Below are positions 7,858 to 16,135 of a DNA stretch of 64,000 bases, piece after piece; position 1 is the stretch's first letter, and every line of letters begins with the position of its first letter. This DNA comes from JAICMB01 sp035295125. Its GTDB lineage: Bacteria; Acidobacteriota; Terriglobia; Bryobacterales; Bryobacteraceae. The stretch covers positions 335,233-399,232 of the forward strand of contig DATGJP010000008.1 in assembly GCA_035295125.1 (NCBI GenBank). The letters run 5' to 3'. The translations under genes and the position numbers were made by a program. The notes beneath the pieces are model-generated. The model saw nothing but the letters and a program-made list of their open reading frames with translations. It searched no databases and had not been told where the DNA came from.

Positions 7858-9349
7858 TCTGCTGGCCCCAAACCGCTTCCTTCCGTAGCCTGCCTTTTAG
7901 AATTTTGCCGCCGGGATTGCGCGGCAGAGGCTCCTCGCGGAAAACCATGTACTGCGGAATTTTGAAATCGGCCAGGCGGTCGCGCAGAAAATCGCGGATC
8001 TCGCGAGGGTCGCCTGGCGTGTTGGGCTTCAACACGATAATCGCCCCGACCTTCTCGCCCATCATGGTGTCGGGTACGCCCATCACCGCGGTTTCGAAGA
8101 TCGCCGGATGCGCCGCCAGTGCGTTTTCCACTTCGACGCAGTACACGTTCTCCCCGCCGCGGTTCACCATGTCCTTCTTCCGGTCGACGATCTGCACGAA
8201 GCCCTCGGAATCGATTCGGGCGAGGTCGCCCGTGTGCAGCCACCCGTTCACAAACGTCAGTGCCGTGGCTTCGGGCTTGGCCCAATAGCCTTTCACGATA
8301 TTCGGTCCGCGCACGAGGAGTTCGCCGACACCGTCGGGGTCGCTCTCGTGAAGTTTCAGGTCGCAAACAGGAGCCGCGAATCCAACGGTCTCCGGCCGCA
8401 ATTTGGAATATTCGTGCGGCAGAAAGGTGGCCACCGAGGACGTTTCCGTCAGACCGAAGCCATTGCCGACGCGGGCATTCGGGAAGCATTCAATGATACG
8501 GGCGACCAGGTCCGGCGGCGTGGGAGCGCCACCATAAGACACCCGTTCGATGCGGCTGGTATCCACGTTCTTGAAGTTCGGTTGGTTGATGGCGTACCAG
8601 TAGACAGCGGGAACGGACGTCAGCGACGTGATGCGCTCGGCGGTGATCGCCTTGAGAAAATCCTGAACGTCGAATTTCGGCATGATCACCGTGGTGCTTC
8701 CGCCTTCGCAGCAGGGGAGCAGTTGGCTGTTGCATCCGGTGACGTGAAACAACGGAACCGAGACCAGCGACCTCACCGAGCCGTCGTACTTGAGAAGGCC
8801 CACGCGCCGGCAAGTCTCTGTGTTCGAGAGGAAGCCTTCATGGGTCGTCATGGCGCCCTTGGGAAAACCCGTTGTGCCGCTGGTATAGAAGATGGCTGCT
8901 ACGTCGGGCTGCGTCAGACCCTCAACGACGTACGGACCGCCGTCCGGCAAAGCCGCGCCCGGCTGGAAGACGAATCTCGAACCCGAGTCGGTGATCACGT
9001 AATCGATCTCCGGTTCACTGAACCGGGTATTGACGGGCACGACGATGGCGCCTGACATCAGGCTGCCCCAGAACGCGAGGCACCAGTCCAGCCCGTTGGC
9101 GAGGCGGATCGCGACACGGTCGCCCCGTTCGATCCCGTCGGCACGCAAGCCACCCGCAATGCGCGAGGCGCGATCCCACAGCGCCGAGTAGTTGATTCTC
9201 GGGCCGCCGATTTCGACAATCGCCTCGTTCGCAGGATTCCTGTCCACGGTAGCGCGCAACATCTCGATTAGCGAGGCGGGCCGGTCGTCATAGCGCTTGA
9301 TCTCGTCCGCGCCGCGCGTAATGCCGCTCATGTCAAACGGTTCAATCAT
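7850..9349 (-). CDS. Acyl-CoA synthetase (AMP-dependent ligase)
   Basis: A 499-residue ANL-superfamily ligase. The ATP-binding P-loop is YTSGTTGFPKG (residues 155-165). The adenylate motif GFGLTETS, the hinge LHTGDLARID and the C-terminal catalytic lysine in PRNPGGKILKGRL are all present. It activates a carboxylic acid to its CoA thioester through an acyl-AMP. The segment between about 125 and 150 is shorter than in most medium/long-chain enzymes. Its start follows the phosphotriesterase-like gene as TGACATG, one base apart, so the two are co-translated. It could supply a CoA starter for the convergent PKS operon, but nothing in sequence shows this. Confidence 0.9.
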   Translation of the reverse strand: MIEPFDMSGITRGADEIKRYDDRPASLIEMLRATVDRNPANEAIVEIGGPRINYSALWDRASRIAGGLRADGIERGDRVAIRLANGLDWCLAFWGSLMSGAIVVPVNTRFSEPEIDYVITDSGSRFVFQPGAALPDGGPYVVEGLTQPDVAAIFYTSGTTGFPKGAMTTHEGFLSNTETCRRVGLLKYDGSVRSLVSVPLFHVTGCNSQLLPCCEGGSTTVIMPKFDVQDFLKAITAERITSLTSVPAVYWYAINQPNFKNVDTSRIERVSYGGAPTPPDLVARIIECFPNARVGNGFGLTETSSVATFLPHEYSKLRPETVGFAAPVCDLKLHESDPDGVGELLVRGPNIVKGYWAKPEATALTFVNGWLHTGDLARIDSEGFVQIVDRKKDMVNRGGENVYCVEVENALAAHPAIFETAVMGVPDTMMGEKVGAIIVLKPNTPGDPREIRDFLRDRLADFKIPQYMVFREEPLPRNPGGKILKGRLRKEAVWGQQIK

Positions 9350-9350
9350 G

Positions 9351-10328
9351 TCAGTACCCGCCTTGCTTCTCGAAAATCGACCGTGGATTCTCCACCATCA
9401 TCGTGTGGATCTGCTCGTCAGTAACCCCCCGTTTCTTGAGTGCCGGAATAACGTCGTTGTGGATGTGCAGGTAATGCCAGTTGGGCAGGATGGCCGGCAG
9501 CGTGTGCTCGTCGAGCCAGTCGTTGAAACAGGCCGCATCCTGCGACAGAACCATTTGATTCGCGTGTCCCCGTTCACACAGCGTAGCGACCGTATTCACT
9601 CGATCCTCGAACGGCAGGATTGTGTCGATACCAAAGCGATCCATCCCGATATAGGAACCGTTCGCCATTAACTCTTCCAGGTAATCGAGTTCGGTCGTGT
9701 CGCCGGAGTGCCCGATGACGACACGCGTCAGGTCAACGCCCTCTTCGCGAAAGATCTGCTGCTGTTCGAGGCCGCGGCGCGAACGGGCATGGGTATGAGT
9801 CGAGATCGGAACGCCGGTCTGGCGATGCGCCTGCGCCACGGCGCGGAGAATCCTCTCGACGCCTTTCGTGACGCCCGGAGCGTCTGTAGCGCATTTCAGG
9901 ATGCCCGCCCGGACTCCTGTATCCGTGATTCCTCTCTGTATGTCCCGCACGAAGAGATCGATCATCACCTCAGGTCCGCCCATCGGCGTGCCCGGTCCCC
10001 GAAAATGGAAATAAAACGGAATTTCGTTGTAGGTGTAAATGCCGGTGGCGACAATGACATTCAACCCGGTTTGCGCGGCGATGCGCTGAATGCGCGGGAC
10101 ATAACGGCCCAGGCCAATGACCGTGAGATCCACCACCGTGCCGATGCCTCGCGATTCGAGTTCCTTCATGCGGGCCGTCGCCGCGTGAATCCGCTCCTCT
10201 TCGTCGCCCCATGTTTCGGGATAGTTCTGCATGATCTCGGGCGACAGCACGAAGATGTGCTCATGCATCAACGTGGGGCCAAGCTGAGACGTGTCTATCG
10301 GTCCGCGAACCGTCTGGATGGTAGCCAT
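9351..10328 (-). CDS. Phosphotriesterase-family metal-dependent hydrolase
   Basis: A 325-residue amidohydrolase-superfamily protein with the full binuclear metal set of phosphotriesterases: His22 and His24 (LMHEHIF), Lys145 as the bridging carbamylated lysine (AGILKCATD), His178 (STHTHA), His207 (VVIGHSGD) and Asp264 (LSQDAACF). Most family members are lactonases or ester hydrolases rather than true organophosphate hydrolases. Pairing with an acyl-CoA synthetase suggests ring-opening of a lactone followed by CoA activation of the acid, an inference from adjacency. Confidence 0.88.
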   Translation of the reverse strand: MATIQTVRGPIDTSQLGPTLMHEHIFVLSPEIMQNYPETWGDEEERIHAATARMKELESRGIGTVVDLTVIGLGRYVPRIQRIAAQTGLNVIVATGIYTYNEIPFYFHFRGPGTPMGGPEVMIDLFVRDIQRGITDTGVRAGILKCATDAPGVTKGVERILRAVAQAHRQTGVPISTHTHARSRRGLEQQQIFREEGVDLTRVVIGHSGDTTELDYLEELMANGSYIGMDRFGIDTILPFEDRVNTVATLCERGHANQMVLSQDAACFNDWLDEHTLPAILPNWHYLHIHNDVIPALKKRGVTDEQIHTMMVENPRSIFEKQGGY

Positions 10329-10340
10329 GTGCGACTTTCC

Positions 10341-10369
10341 AGATTACAACGAAAACGTGGAAGCGTCAC
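10341..10369 (-). promoter_or_regulatory. Candidate sigma-70 promoter for the phosphotriesterase-like gene
   Basis: On the minus strand GTGACG (-35, 10369-10364) is followed after 17 bases by TAATCT (-10, 10346-10341). Transcription would start about six bases before the ATG at 10328, giving a nearly leaderless message, although GGAAAG overlaps this region. Match quality is moderate. Confidence 0.3.
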
Positions 10370-10437
10370 GAACGCGGAAGGTGGAGATGCAACCTGTCGC
10401 GATGGACGAATGGTCCACGAAAGTGGATGAAAACCAA

Positions 10438-10500
10438 GGTGGCGCAGGCAGTTTCGCCTGCGCGTTCCCGGCGAGGTCCAAAGGCAGGCTGAATGCCGGG
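10438..10500. repeat. Intergenic palindromic repeat, family B
   Basis: GGTGGCGCAGGCAGTTTCGC and its continuation form a hairpin (GCAGGC...GCCTGC), followed by AAAGGCAGGCTGAATGCCGG. Read on the opposite strand, GCAGGCGAAAC-GCCTGCG-CACCTTG is shared with the element at 35371-35466. It lies in the 280-base gap between two minus-strand operons. Confidence 0.6.
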
Positions 10501-10608
10501 TTGAAGCGGCTTTCAGCACTTCGAGACCCCACATTCGCCGGAAACAAACCGGTGCGCAGGATACAATCCCGTAACATTCTGCTTTGTGGAGCAGGCGGTT
10601 TCGTCTTG

Positions 10609-11367
10609 TCAATGTGCCAGCGGCCGCAGTTCGACGCCCGCGTCCCGCAGCGTCCGGGCCACAGCTTCCGCAATCTTCGCTGCGCCGGGCGTGTCCCCAT
10701 GGATGCAGATCGTCTGCGCCGAAACCGGCACGCTGGATCCGTCCGACGTCGATACCGAACGTTTCTGCACGATCCGAAGCGCTTGCTCCGCCGCCTTTTC
10801 AGGATCGCGAATCAACGCATCTTCATGACGGCGAGAACGCAGCGTGCCATCCGGTTCGTACCGCCGATCCGCAAAGGCCTCGGCAGCTACACTAAACCCC
10901 GCGGCCCGAAAAGTGTCGAGCATAGGAGAACCCGCCAGGCCCACCAGCACCAGGTCCTTGCTGAATCGTCCCACTCCATTCGCAATCGCGCGAGCCAACG
11001 CCGGATCGTTAACAGCCTGGTTGTATAAAGCCCCATGCGGCTTGACATGCACAATTGACGCACCGAGACTTTGTGCGATTTGTGCCAAAGCCTGCACCTG
11101 GTCGCACACCATGACCTCAATCTGAATCAAAGCAAGATCAACCTCGATCCGACCGAAATTTGCACGGTCGGCGTATCCGGGATGTGCGCCAATGGTCAGC
11201 TTCCAACGGAGCGCCTGCTCGATCGTAGCCTTCATCGTTTCCTCGTCTCCGGCGTGCCCGCCGCAAGCGATATTCACCGATGTAAGCGATGCCATGAGCG
11301 ATTCCTGTGTGCCATCTGAGATTTGTTGCGGAATTTCGCCCATGTCGCAGTTAAGGTCGATCTGCAT
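10609..11367 (-). CDS. pxpA: 5-oxoprolinase subunit A (LamB/YcsF family)
   Basis: A 252-residue LamB/YcsF protein with family signatures LNCDMGE at the start, SVNIACGGHAGD (31-42), IGAHPGYADRANFGR (59-73) and VKPHGALYN. PxpA acts with PxpB and PxpC to cleave 5-oxo-L-proline to glutamate using ATP. GAGGGG seven bases before the ATG supports the start. It is the last of three pxp genes and follows pxpC after 48 bases. Presence of all three subunits argues for a working pathway. Confidence 0.92.
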   Translation of the reverse strand: MQIDLNCDMGEIPQQISDGTQESLMASLTSVNIACGGHAGDEETMKATIEQALRWKLTIGAHPGYADRANFGRIEVDLALIQIEVMVCDQVQALAQIAQSLGASIVHVKPHGALYNQAVNDPALARAIANGVGRFSKDLVLVGLAGSPMLDTFRAAGFSVAAEAFADRRYEPDGTLRSRRHEDALIRDPEKAAEQALRIVQKRSVSTSDGSSVPVSAQTICIHGDTPGAAKIAEAVARTLRDAGVELRPLAH

Positions 11368-11415
11368 GGTTTGGCCCCTCTGAAATTTTTCACTCGCATT
11401 GGTATGGTAACGCCG

Positions 11416-12363
11416 TCAGCGTTCCAAAACCGCAACGTGGCGGAGGAAGTTTTCCTGCTCGCGAATGAGATTGTGTGCGGTCGCCGCATCGACGTGCTCG
11501 AAGCGAATTTCGTCGCGGGGCCGCAGCTGGCCGACGCTCGGCAGGTCGGCTGAGATGATGTTGGCAATCTTAGGATAGCCGCCCGTAGTTTGCTGTTCGA
11601 CGAAGAGTATGATGGGTTGGCCACCCGCCGGCACCTGGATTGCGCCCAGCGAGACGCCCTCCGTAATCATGTGGCCGGCATGCAGCGTGTCGAGCGCCGC
11701 GCCCTGCAAGCGCAGTCCCATGCGGTTCGATTCTTCCGTCACCAGGTAGGGGCCTTCGTAGAACGCCTGAACGGAACCGGGCGGGAACTCGTTCGTTTGC
11801 GGGGCAACGGTTGCGCGCAACGTCTTGCGTGGCCGGACGCGCTCGAGCACGCCGACAGGTAGGGATCGGCCTTCGTCGGCGTCCCCGGACGTAGCGTCGC
11901 CTATCGTGAGCACATCGCCCTTCTTCAACTGCCGCCCTTCCAGTCCGCCGAGGCCGCTTAGTATGTGAGTCGACGAACTGCCGAGGAATAAAGGAACCGA
12001 GATGCCGCCGCGCACGCTCAGATAGCATCGCGCGCCGGAACGAGTGGGGCCCGTCCGCAGCGTGTGGCCGGGTTTAACACGGCACGCCGTCCACATCGGC
12101 ATCGGCGCCCCGTCCAGCGTCGCCCCGAACTCCGAACCTGTAAGCGCCACGAGGCCGCCTTCGGGAAACAGGAAATTCCCGCCGAGCAGCGTCATCTCCA
12201 GCGCCGCCGCGTGCTCAGCGTTTCCGACCAGCAGATTTCCCAACCGCACGGCGATCGGATCGGCGGCGCCGGACGCCGATACGCCCAAAGCTCCGTAACC
12301 GTAGCGCCCGATATCTTGCACGGTGGTGAACATGCCGGGATTCTGAACTTGAATGAGCGTCAT
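11416..12363 (-). CDS. pxpC: 5-oxoprolinase subunit C (biotin-dependent carboxyltransferase-like, KipA family)
   Basis: A 315-residue protein with the KipA/AHS2 pattern: VQNPGMFTTVQDIGRYGYG at residues 6-24, ALTGSEFGATLDG near 83-95, YLSVRGGI near 120, and SNRMGLRLQG around 220. It forms the catalytic complex with PxpB. Its ATG overlaps the pxpB stop by four bases (ATGA), a typical coupled start. Confidence 0.92.
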   Translation of the reverse strand: MTLIQVQNPGMFTTVQDIGRYGYGALGVSASGAADPIAVRLGNLLVGNAEHAAALEMTLLGGNFLFPEGGLVALTGSEFGATLDGAPMPMWTACRVKPGHTLRTGPTRSGARCYLSVRGGISVPLFLGSSSTHILSGLGGLEGRQLKKGDVLTIGDATSGDADEGRSLPVGVLERVRPRKTLRATVAPQTNEFPPGSVQAFYEGPYLVTEESNRMGLRLQGAALDTLHAGHMITEGVSLGAIQVPAGGQPIILFVEQQTTGGYPKIANIISADLPSVGQLRPRDEIRFEHVDAATAHNLIREQENFLRHVAVLER

Positions 12364-13010
12364 GGGATCGGCCGGAAGCGCACGATGTCGCCCATTCGCA
12401 GAATGCTCATCTCAGGCCGATTGGGGTCGAAGATGTCGAGCGGCGTCTTCCCAATCAGCCGCCAACCGCCCGGCGTCTCGAACGGATAGATGCCGGTATG
12501 ATTCCCGCCGATGGCGACACTGCCATGCGGCACGCGCTTGCGAGGCGTTTGCAAGCGAGGCGTGGCAAGCTCTTCGGCGAGCCCGCCAAGGTACGCGAAC
12601 CCCGGGACGAATCCCAGGAAATATACGATGTACGACCCCGCCGCGTGCAGTTCCACTACGCGTTCCGGCGTTATGTTGTGCAAGGCGGCGACGTCGTTCA
12701 GATCGGGGCCATTCTCACTGCCGTAACGAACCGGAATCTCGACCGTTCGAGGCTCCGGCAGTTCCACTTCGTCCAGGCGATTTAGGTACGACTGGAGGAT
12801 GCGCTCCAGCTCCGCATGCTCCAACTCGATCGGATCGAAAACCACCAGCATCGAACAATATGCCGGGTGCAAATTGCGAACGCCGGGGATCGGCGCATCC
12901 TCGATCAGCCGCGTCAATCGCAGCACACGCCGGTGTGTCTCAATGTCGACGCCGTCGCCCAGGTAAATCATGAGCGACTGATCGCTGGCGTACTCGAATC
13001 GCGGTTTCAA
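12360..13010 (-). CDS. pxpB: 5-oxoprolinase subunit B (KipI/AHS1 family)
   Basis: A protein of about 216 residues beginning KPRFEYASDQSLMIYLGD. It contains the AHS1 markers HPAYCSMLVVFDP, VRYGSENGPDLNDVA, PGFAYLGGL and GSVAIGGNHTGIYP. I place the start at TTG 13010, seven bases after GAAGG. The frame stays open for another 49 codons, but those run through an intergenic repeat and do not resemble the family. With PxpC it binds and phosphorylates or transfers 5-oxoproline. Confidence 0.88.
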   Translation of the reverse strand: MKPRFEYASDQSLMIYLGDGVDIETHRRVLRLTRLIEDAPIPGVRNLHPAYCSMLVVFDPIELEHAELERILQSYLNRLDEVELPEPRTVEIPVRYGSENGPDLNDVAALHNITPERVVELHAAGSYIVYFLGFVPGFAYLGGLAEELATPRLQTPRKRVPHGSVAIGGNHTGIYPFETPGGWRLIGKTPLDIFDPNRPEMSILRMGDIVRFRPIP

Positions 13011-13051
13011 GACGCGGCCTTCACCGGGACTTGCAGAACGTGGAAGCGTGG

Positions 13052-13073
13052 AGCAGGTTTCAGCCTGCCTTTT
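13052..13073. repeat. Short intergenic palindrome of the dispersed repeat type
   Basis: AGCAGGTTTCAGCCTGCCTT is a small hairpin (GCAGG...CCTGC) between the TonB-dependent receptor stop and pxpB. It is a shortened form of the GCAGGC...GCCTGC cores found elsewhere in the window. Confidence 0.45.
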
Positions 13074-13134
13074 CCAACCCGAGAGTTTTCGTTGGCTGCC
13101 GCCTGCAAATAGATCCGCGGCAGCGCCGTGAGAT

Positions 13135-15123
13135 TTAGTGCGACCACCGCAACCCAACGCGCCACAACCGTGGCTCCCCGATATTCGGCGTTGGAGTCAA
13201 GGCGACCAGATACTGGTGACTCAGAAGATTATCGATAGCTCCGTGCACCGAAAAGCCGTGCGAAATCTGCTGGCTCCCTGCAAGCTCGACTACCGCGAAA
13301 CCAGGCAGCAGGAAATGGTTCACGTCATCGTCAAACTGGTAACTGTAGCTGCGTACGCCGAATGACGCGAAAGTCCGATGGCGCTGGTAAACCAGGTCGG
13401 CCGACCCCTGGTGTCGTGGAACCTGGGGCACCATCGGCCCCGTGGCATACTGCGAATGCACGAATAAATAGGACGCTTCGCCGCGAAAGTTTCCCCAGCT
13501 CTGTTTGACCGTGGTCTCCAAACCCCGCGATAGCGCATTCGATGCGTTCTGCCGCTGGCGGATAATGCCCGATGCCGAGCTGCTTAAAGTCACGTTCGTA
13601 ATCAGGCCATTCAGGTCGTTGCGGAACGCCGTAACGCCGATCCGTGTGGACTCGCCATACCAGTCCACGCCCGCCTCCGATCCGAACAGCGTCTCAGGGT
13701 GTAGCAGAGGATTCGGCTGCGTATCCGTATTGCCAACGCGAAAATCGCGATACAACTCATTCAGCGTTGGGGTGCGGAAACTTTTGTATACCGCACCATG
13801 CGCCCGGAGTCGGCTTCGCCCCCATGCCACGCCGGCGCTGGGATTTACCCGTCCCACCTCGTACCGCGTGCCGCCGAACAATTGCAGCGAGCCCACCCGA
13901 TAGTTCACCTGCGCGAAAACGCCATGCTCCAATTGGACTCCGCCGCCGACGCGGCTGCCGCTCGGGAACAAATGATCGGTGCTGGTGCCTTCGACACGCT
14001 CTACATCCGCTCCGCCAATCACACTCCAACGCGACTCATGATGATTCCACAAAAACGCGCCGCCCTCCGCGCTCGACGGCACGGTCTGCAGCGACGTCAG
14101 GCGCTCGCTGTTCCGATTGGAAGCTACCGATGAAAAGCTGGAATGGAAGCCCTCACTCGTGTAATAACCAAGCACCGACACCTGATCGTGCGACCACTCG
14201 TGCGTATAGTTACCCCCCAACGATCCCAGCCCCGTTGAGTTGGTGGTTAGTTGGGTGCCGTTCGCACGATGCTCGGCCAGCATATCCAGCCGTACAAAGA
14301 GCCGGTCGGCCGCGCCCAGGTAGTCGAGCCGCACATTGCCTGCAACGAACTCGACCCCCGCGGGCGTATCGACAGTTCCTCGAATCGTCCCAGGGACAAT
14401 AAAATAGCCGTCCGTGTTGAGCGCGCGGGCAGCTCCTGAAATCGCAAATCGCCGCCAGATATCCGAACCGCCGACCGACAGTTGATTCGTGTTGTAGTTG
14501 CCGCCTTCGTATCCCAGGTCGATGTGGCCCCGCGTGGGCTCCTGTGAAAAAACGCTGATGACTCCGCCGAGAGCCAGGTCGCCGAATACGCTCGTCGAGG
14601 CCCCGCGAGACATCTCGATACGTTCCAGCTCGTTCGGAATGAAGCGGTCCCAATACACCCAGCCGCCAAACGGATCGTTCTCCGGAATTCCGTCCCACAG
14701 CAGCAGAGTGCGGCTCGCCCCCGACGATGAGATGCCCCGCAGCGATACCCCCTGAGTCGTCGGATTTGCCACCAGGCTGGAAGACCGCCGGAATAATGAG
14801 AATCCCGGTATGTCCCGCAGTTTGTCATCGAGTTCGACGCCCGGAGTCGATTCGATCTTGTCCTGGTTGACTACCGTAATCGAGGCGGGCGCGTCTGTCG
14901 AGATCGTGTCCGTAACGTTGATGCTCTGTTTGAGCGGTTCGATTTTAGTTGGAGGGGCCTGCTCCGCTGGGGGCTGCGGCGGGGTGGGTGGGTTTTGCGC
15001 TGCGAGCCATGGCGGCATGGTCAAGGCCCAGCACACGCACATTAGGCTCGCCCAGATCCCAGCCGGAATCCGCGAGCCTTTCGGGTGCCACGCTGAAGAC
15101 AACCTGAAATATGTCCTGGTCAT
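13135..15123 (-). CDS. TonB-dependent receptor (BtuB/vitamin-iron type)
   Basis: With the start at 15123 the protein has about 662 residues. A long signal peptide (ending near PPWLAAQNPP) and a proline-rich linker precede the plug domain (ITVVNQDKIES, then GVSLRGISSSGASRTLLLWD and ERIEMSRGASTSVFGDLA) and a 22-strand-type barrel ending RVGLRWSH. It lacks the N-terminal carboxypeptidase-like domain of the two larger receptors here, so a chelate or vitamin ligand is more likely than a polymer. The proposed start lies inside the upstream DUF58 gene, which overlaps it by 179 bases. A shorter start at 15042 would leave a poor signal peptide. It is the fifth gene of the two-component operon. Confidence 0.85.
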   Translation of the reverse strand: MTRTYFRLSSAWHPKGSRIPAGIWASLMCVCWALTMPPWLAAQNPPTPPQPPAEQAPPTKIEPLKQSINVTDTISTDAPASITVVNQDKIESTPGVELDDKLRDIPGFSLFRRSSSLVANPTTQGVSLRGISSSGASRTLLLWDGIPENDPFGGWVYWDRFIPNELERIEMSRGASTSVFGDLALGGVISVFSQEPTRGHIDLGYEGGNYNTNQLSVGGSDIWRRFAISGAARALNTDGYFIVPGTIRGTVDTPAGVEFVAGNVRLDYLGAADRLFVRLDMLAEHRANGTQLTTNSTGLGSLGGNYTHEWSHDQVSVLGYYTSEGFHSSFSSVASNRNSERLTSLQTVPSSAEGGAFLWNHHESRWSVIGGADVERVEGTSTDHLFPSGSRVGGGVQLEHGVFAQVNYRVGSLQLFGGTRYEVGRVNPSAGVAWGRSRLRAHGAVYKSFRTPTLNELYRDFRVGNTDTQPNPLLHPETLFGSEAGVDWYGESTRIGVTAFRNDLNGLITNVTLSSSASGIIRQRQNASNALSRGLETTVKQSWGNFRGEASYLFVHSQYATGPMVPQVPRHQGSADLVYQRHRTFASFGVRSYSYQFDDDVNHFLLPGFAVVELAGSQQISHGFSVHGAIDNLLSHQYLVALTPTPNIGEPRLWRVGLRWSH

Positions 15124-16135
15124 GTAGAGCGGGTAGGGCTTTCCCATGCCGCGGAGACACCAAAGCCAGATATTTAAGAATAGCGTATACGTCCGCTTCT
15201 TCCGGGACGCGGAATTCAGAGTCCTGGGTGTTGAACCGAAGCCGTGCGCCGCGCTGCGCCATGTTCCATGCCAGGTAAGCGCAGCATTCCACCGCGTTCT
15301 CAAACCACGCCTCGTGACCTTCCGCGATGTCCAGGTCGAGGAACAGCGCCACCGCCTGTTCCTGTTCCTTGGCGAATTCCCTCACCTGCAAATCGCCCGT
15401 GTGCGCCGTGGCCTTCCAATCCACGTGCCGTGCGCTCTCGAATGCCTCGTACGGCCGGATACGGTAGAAATCGTGACCGTGTCCCCGGAACCACGAGTCA
15501 ATCTCACCCGCCAGCGAAATGAGCAGTTCTTCGAATCCTGGCTGTGGATCGACCGACGGATACACCACCACCTCGCGACGAAGCAGGACGCTGGTCCGGC
15601 GCTCGGCAAAACCAAACGGGAATCGGGTGGCAAAACGAAAGCTGTTCTCCCGGTATGAGCCGCGCCGGTCGAAGTACAGTTCCACCGGCTCGTTGATCGT
15701 ACTGCTCGCCGGGATGATCGGGAAATATAGCGGCGATCGCAAACCGCTGTTCGCCTGCGCCGTCAGATGAATCGAAAACGAGGGCATGAACCCCTTGATG
15801 TTGCGGATCACGATTCTTCCGGATAATTTGCGGCCCGCGGAGATGTGCTCAGGCAGGTTGAAATCCAGTTCCAGACCCGAAAGGGAGAGCTTGCTGACGA
15901 ATCCCGAGATCATCAGCGTCGCCAGCATCGCGGCGAGCGTCAGGAATAGAAGATTGTTCGCGGAGACGAACGCAGCTAACGCCACCAGAAGGGTCGCCGC
16001 CGTGAACAGCAATCCCGTCCGCGTCACCTGCTGCCGGGCAGGTATGTCGAGCGCATTCTGAATTTTCGACCAGAGGCTCGCCACCTCTTCAGTATGACCC
16101 GCTGCTCTTGATGGCGGCGCCTTCGACACATTCAT
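14945..16135 (-). CDS. DUF58 domain membrane protein
   Basis: A 396-residue protein with two membrane spans (about 42-80, including LLFTAATLLVALAAF and NNLLFLTLAAMLATLM), an Ig-like region and then the DUF58 signature: HDFYRIRPYEAFESARHVDWKATA followed by LQVREFAKEQEQAVALFLDLD with a VWA-like fold. DUF58 proteins usually sit beside MoxR ATPases and transglutaminases; none is visible here. The ATG at 16135 overlaps the CRTAC1 gene by 47 bases; a GTG at 16084, just after that gene's stop, is an alternative. The C-terminus extends 179 bases into the receptor gene. Confidence 0.85.
   Translation of the reverse strand: MNVSKAPPSRAAGHTEEVASLWSKIQNALDIPARQQVTRTGLLFTAATLLVALAAFVSANNLLFLTLAAMLATLMISGFVSKLSLSGLELDFNLPEHISAGRKLSGRIVIRNIKGFMPSFSIHLTAQANSGLRSPLYFPIIPASSTINEPVELYFDRRGSYRENSFRFATRFPFGFAERRTSVLLRREVVVYPSVDPQPGFEELLISLAGEIDSWFRGHGHDFYRIRPYEAFESARHVDWKATAHTGDLQVREFAKEQEQAVALFLDLDIAEGHEAWFENAVECCAYLAWNMAQRGARLRFNTQDSEFRVPEEADVYAILKYLALVSPRHGKALPALHDQDIFQVVFSVAPERLADSGWDLGEPNVRVLGLDHAAMARSAKPTHPAAAPSGAGPSN

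Noticed and set aside
8108..9055. Long plus-strand open frame of about 315 codons opposite the acyl-CoA synthetase
   Set aside because: Its amino-acid composition is a shadow of the minus-strand gene, and no family motif is seen. The ligase motifs on the other strand are complete.
10594..10620. TTGACA on the minus strand just after pxpA as promoter -35
   Set aside because: No -10-like sequence lies 16-18 bases on, and it overlaps the pxpA stop codon.
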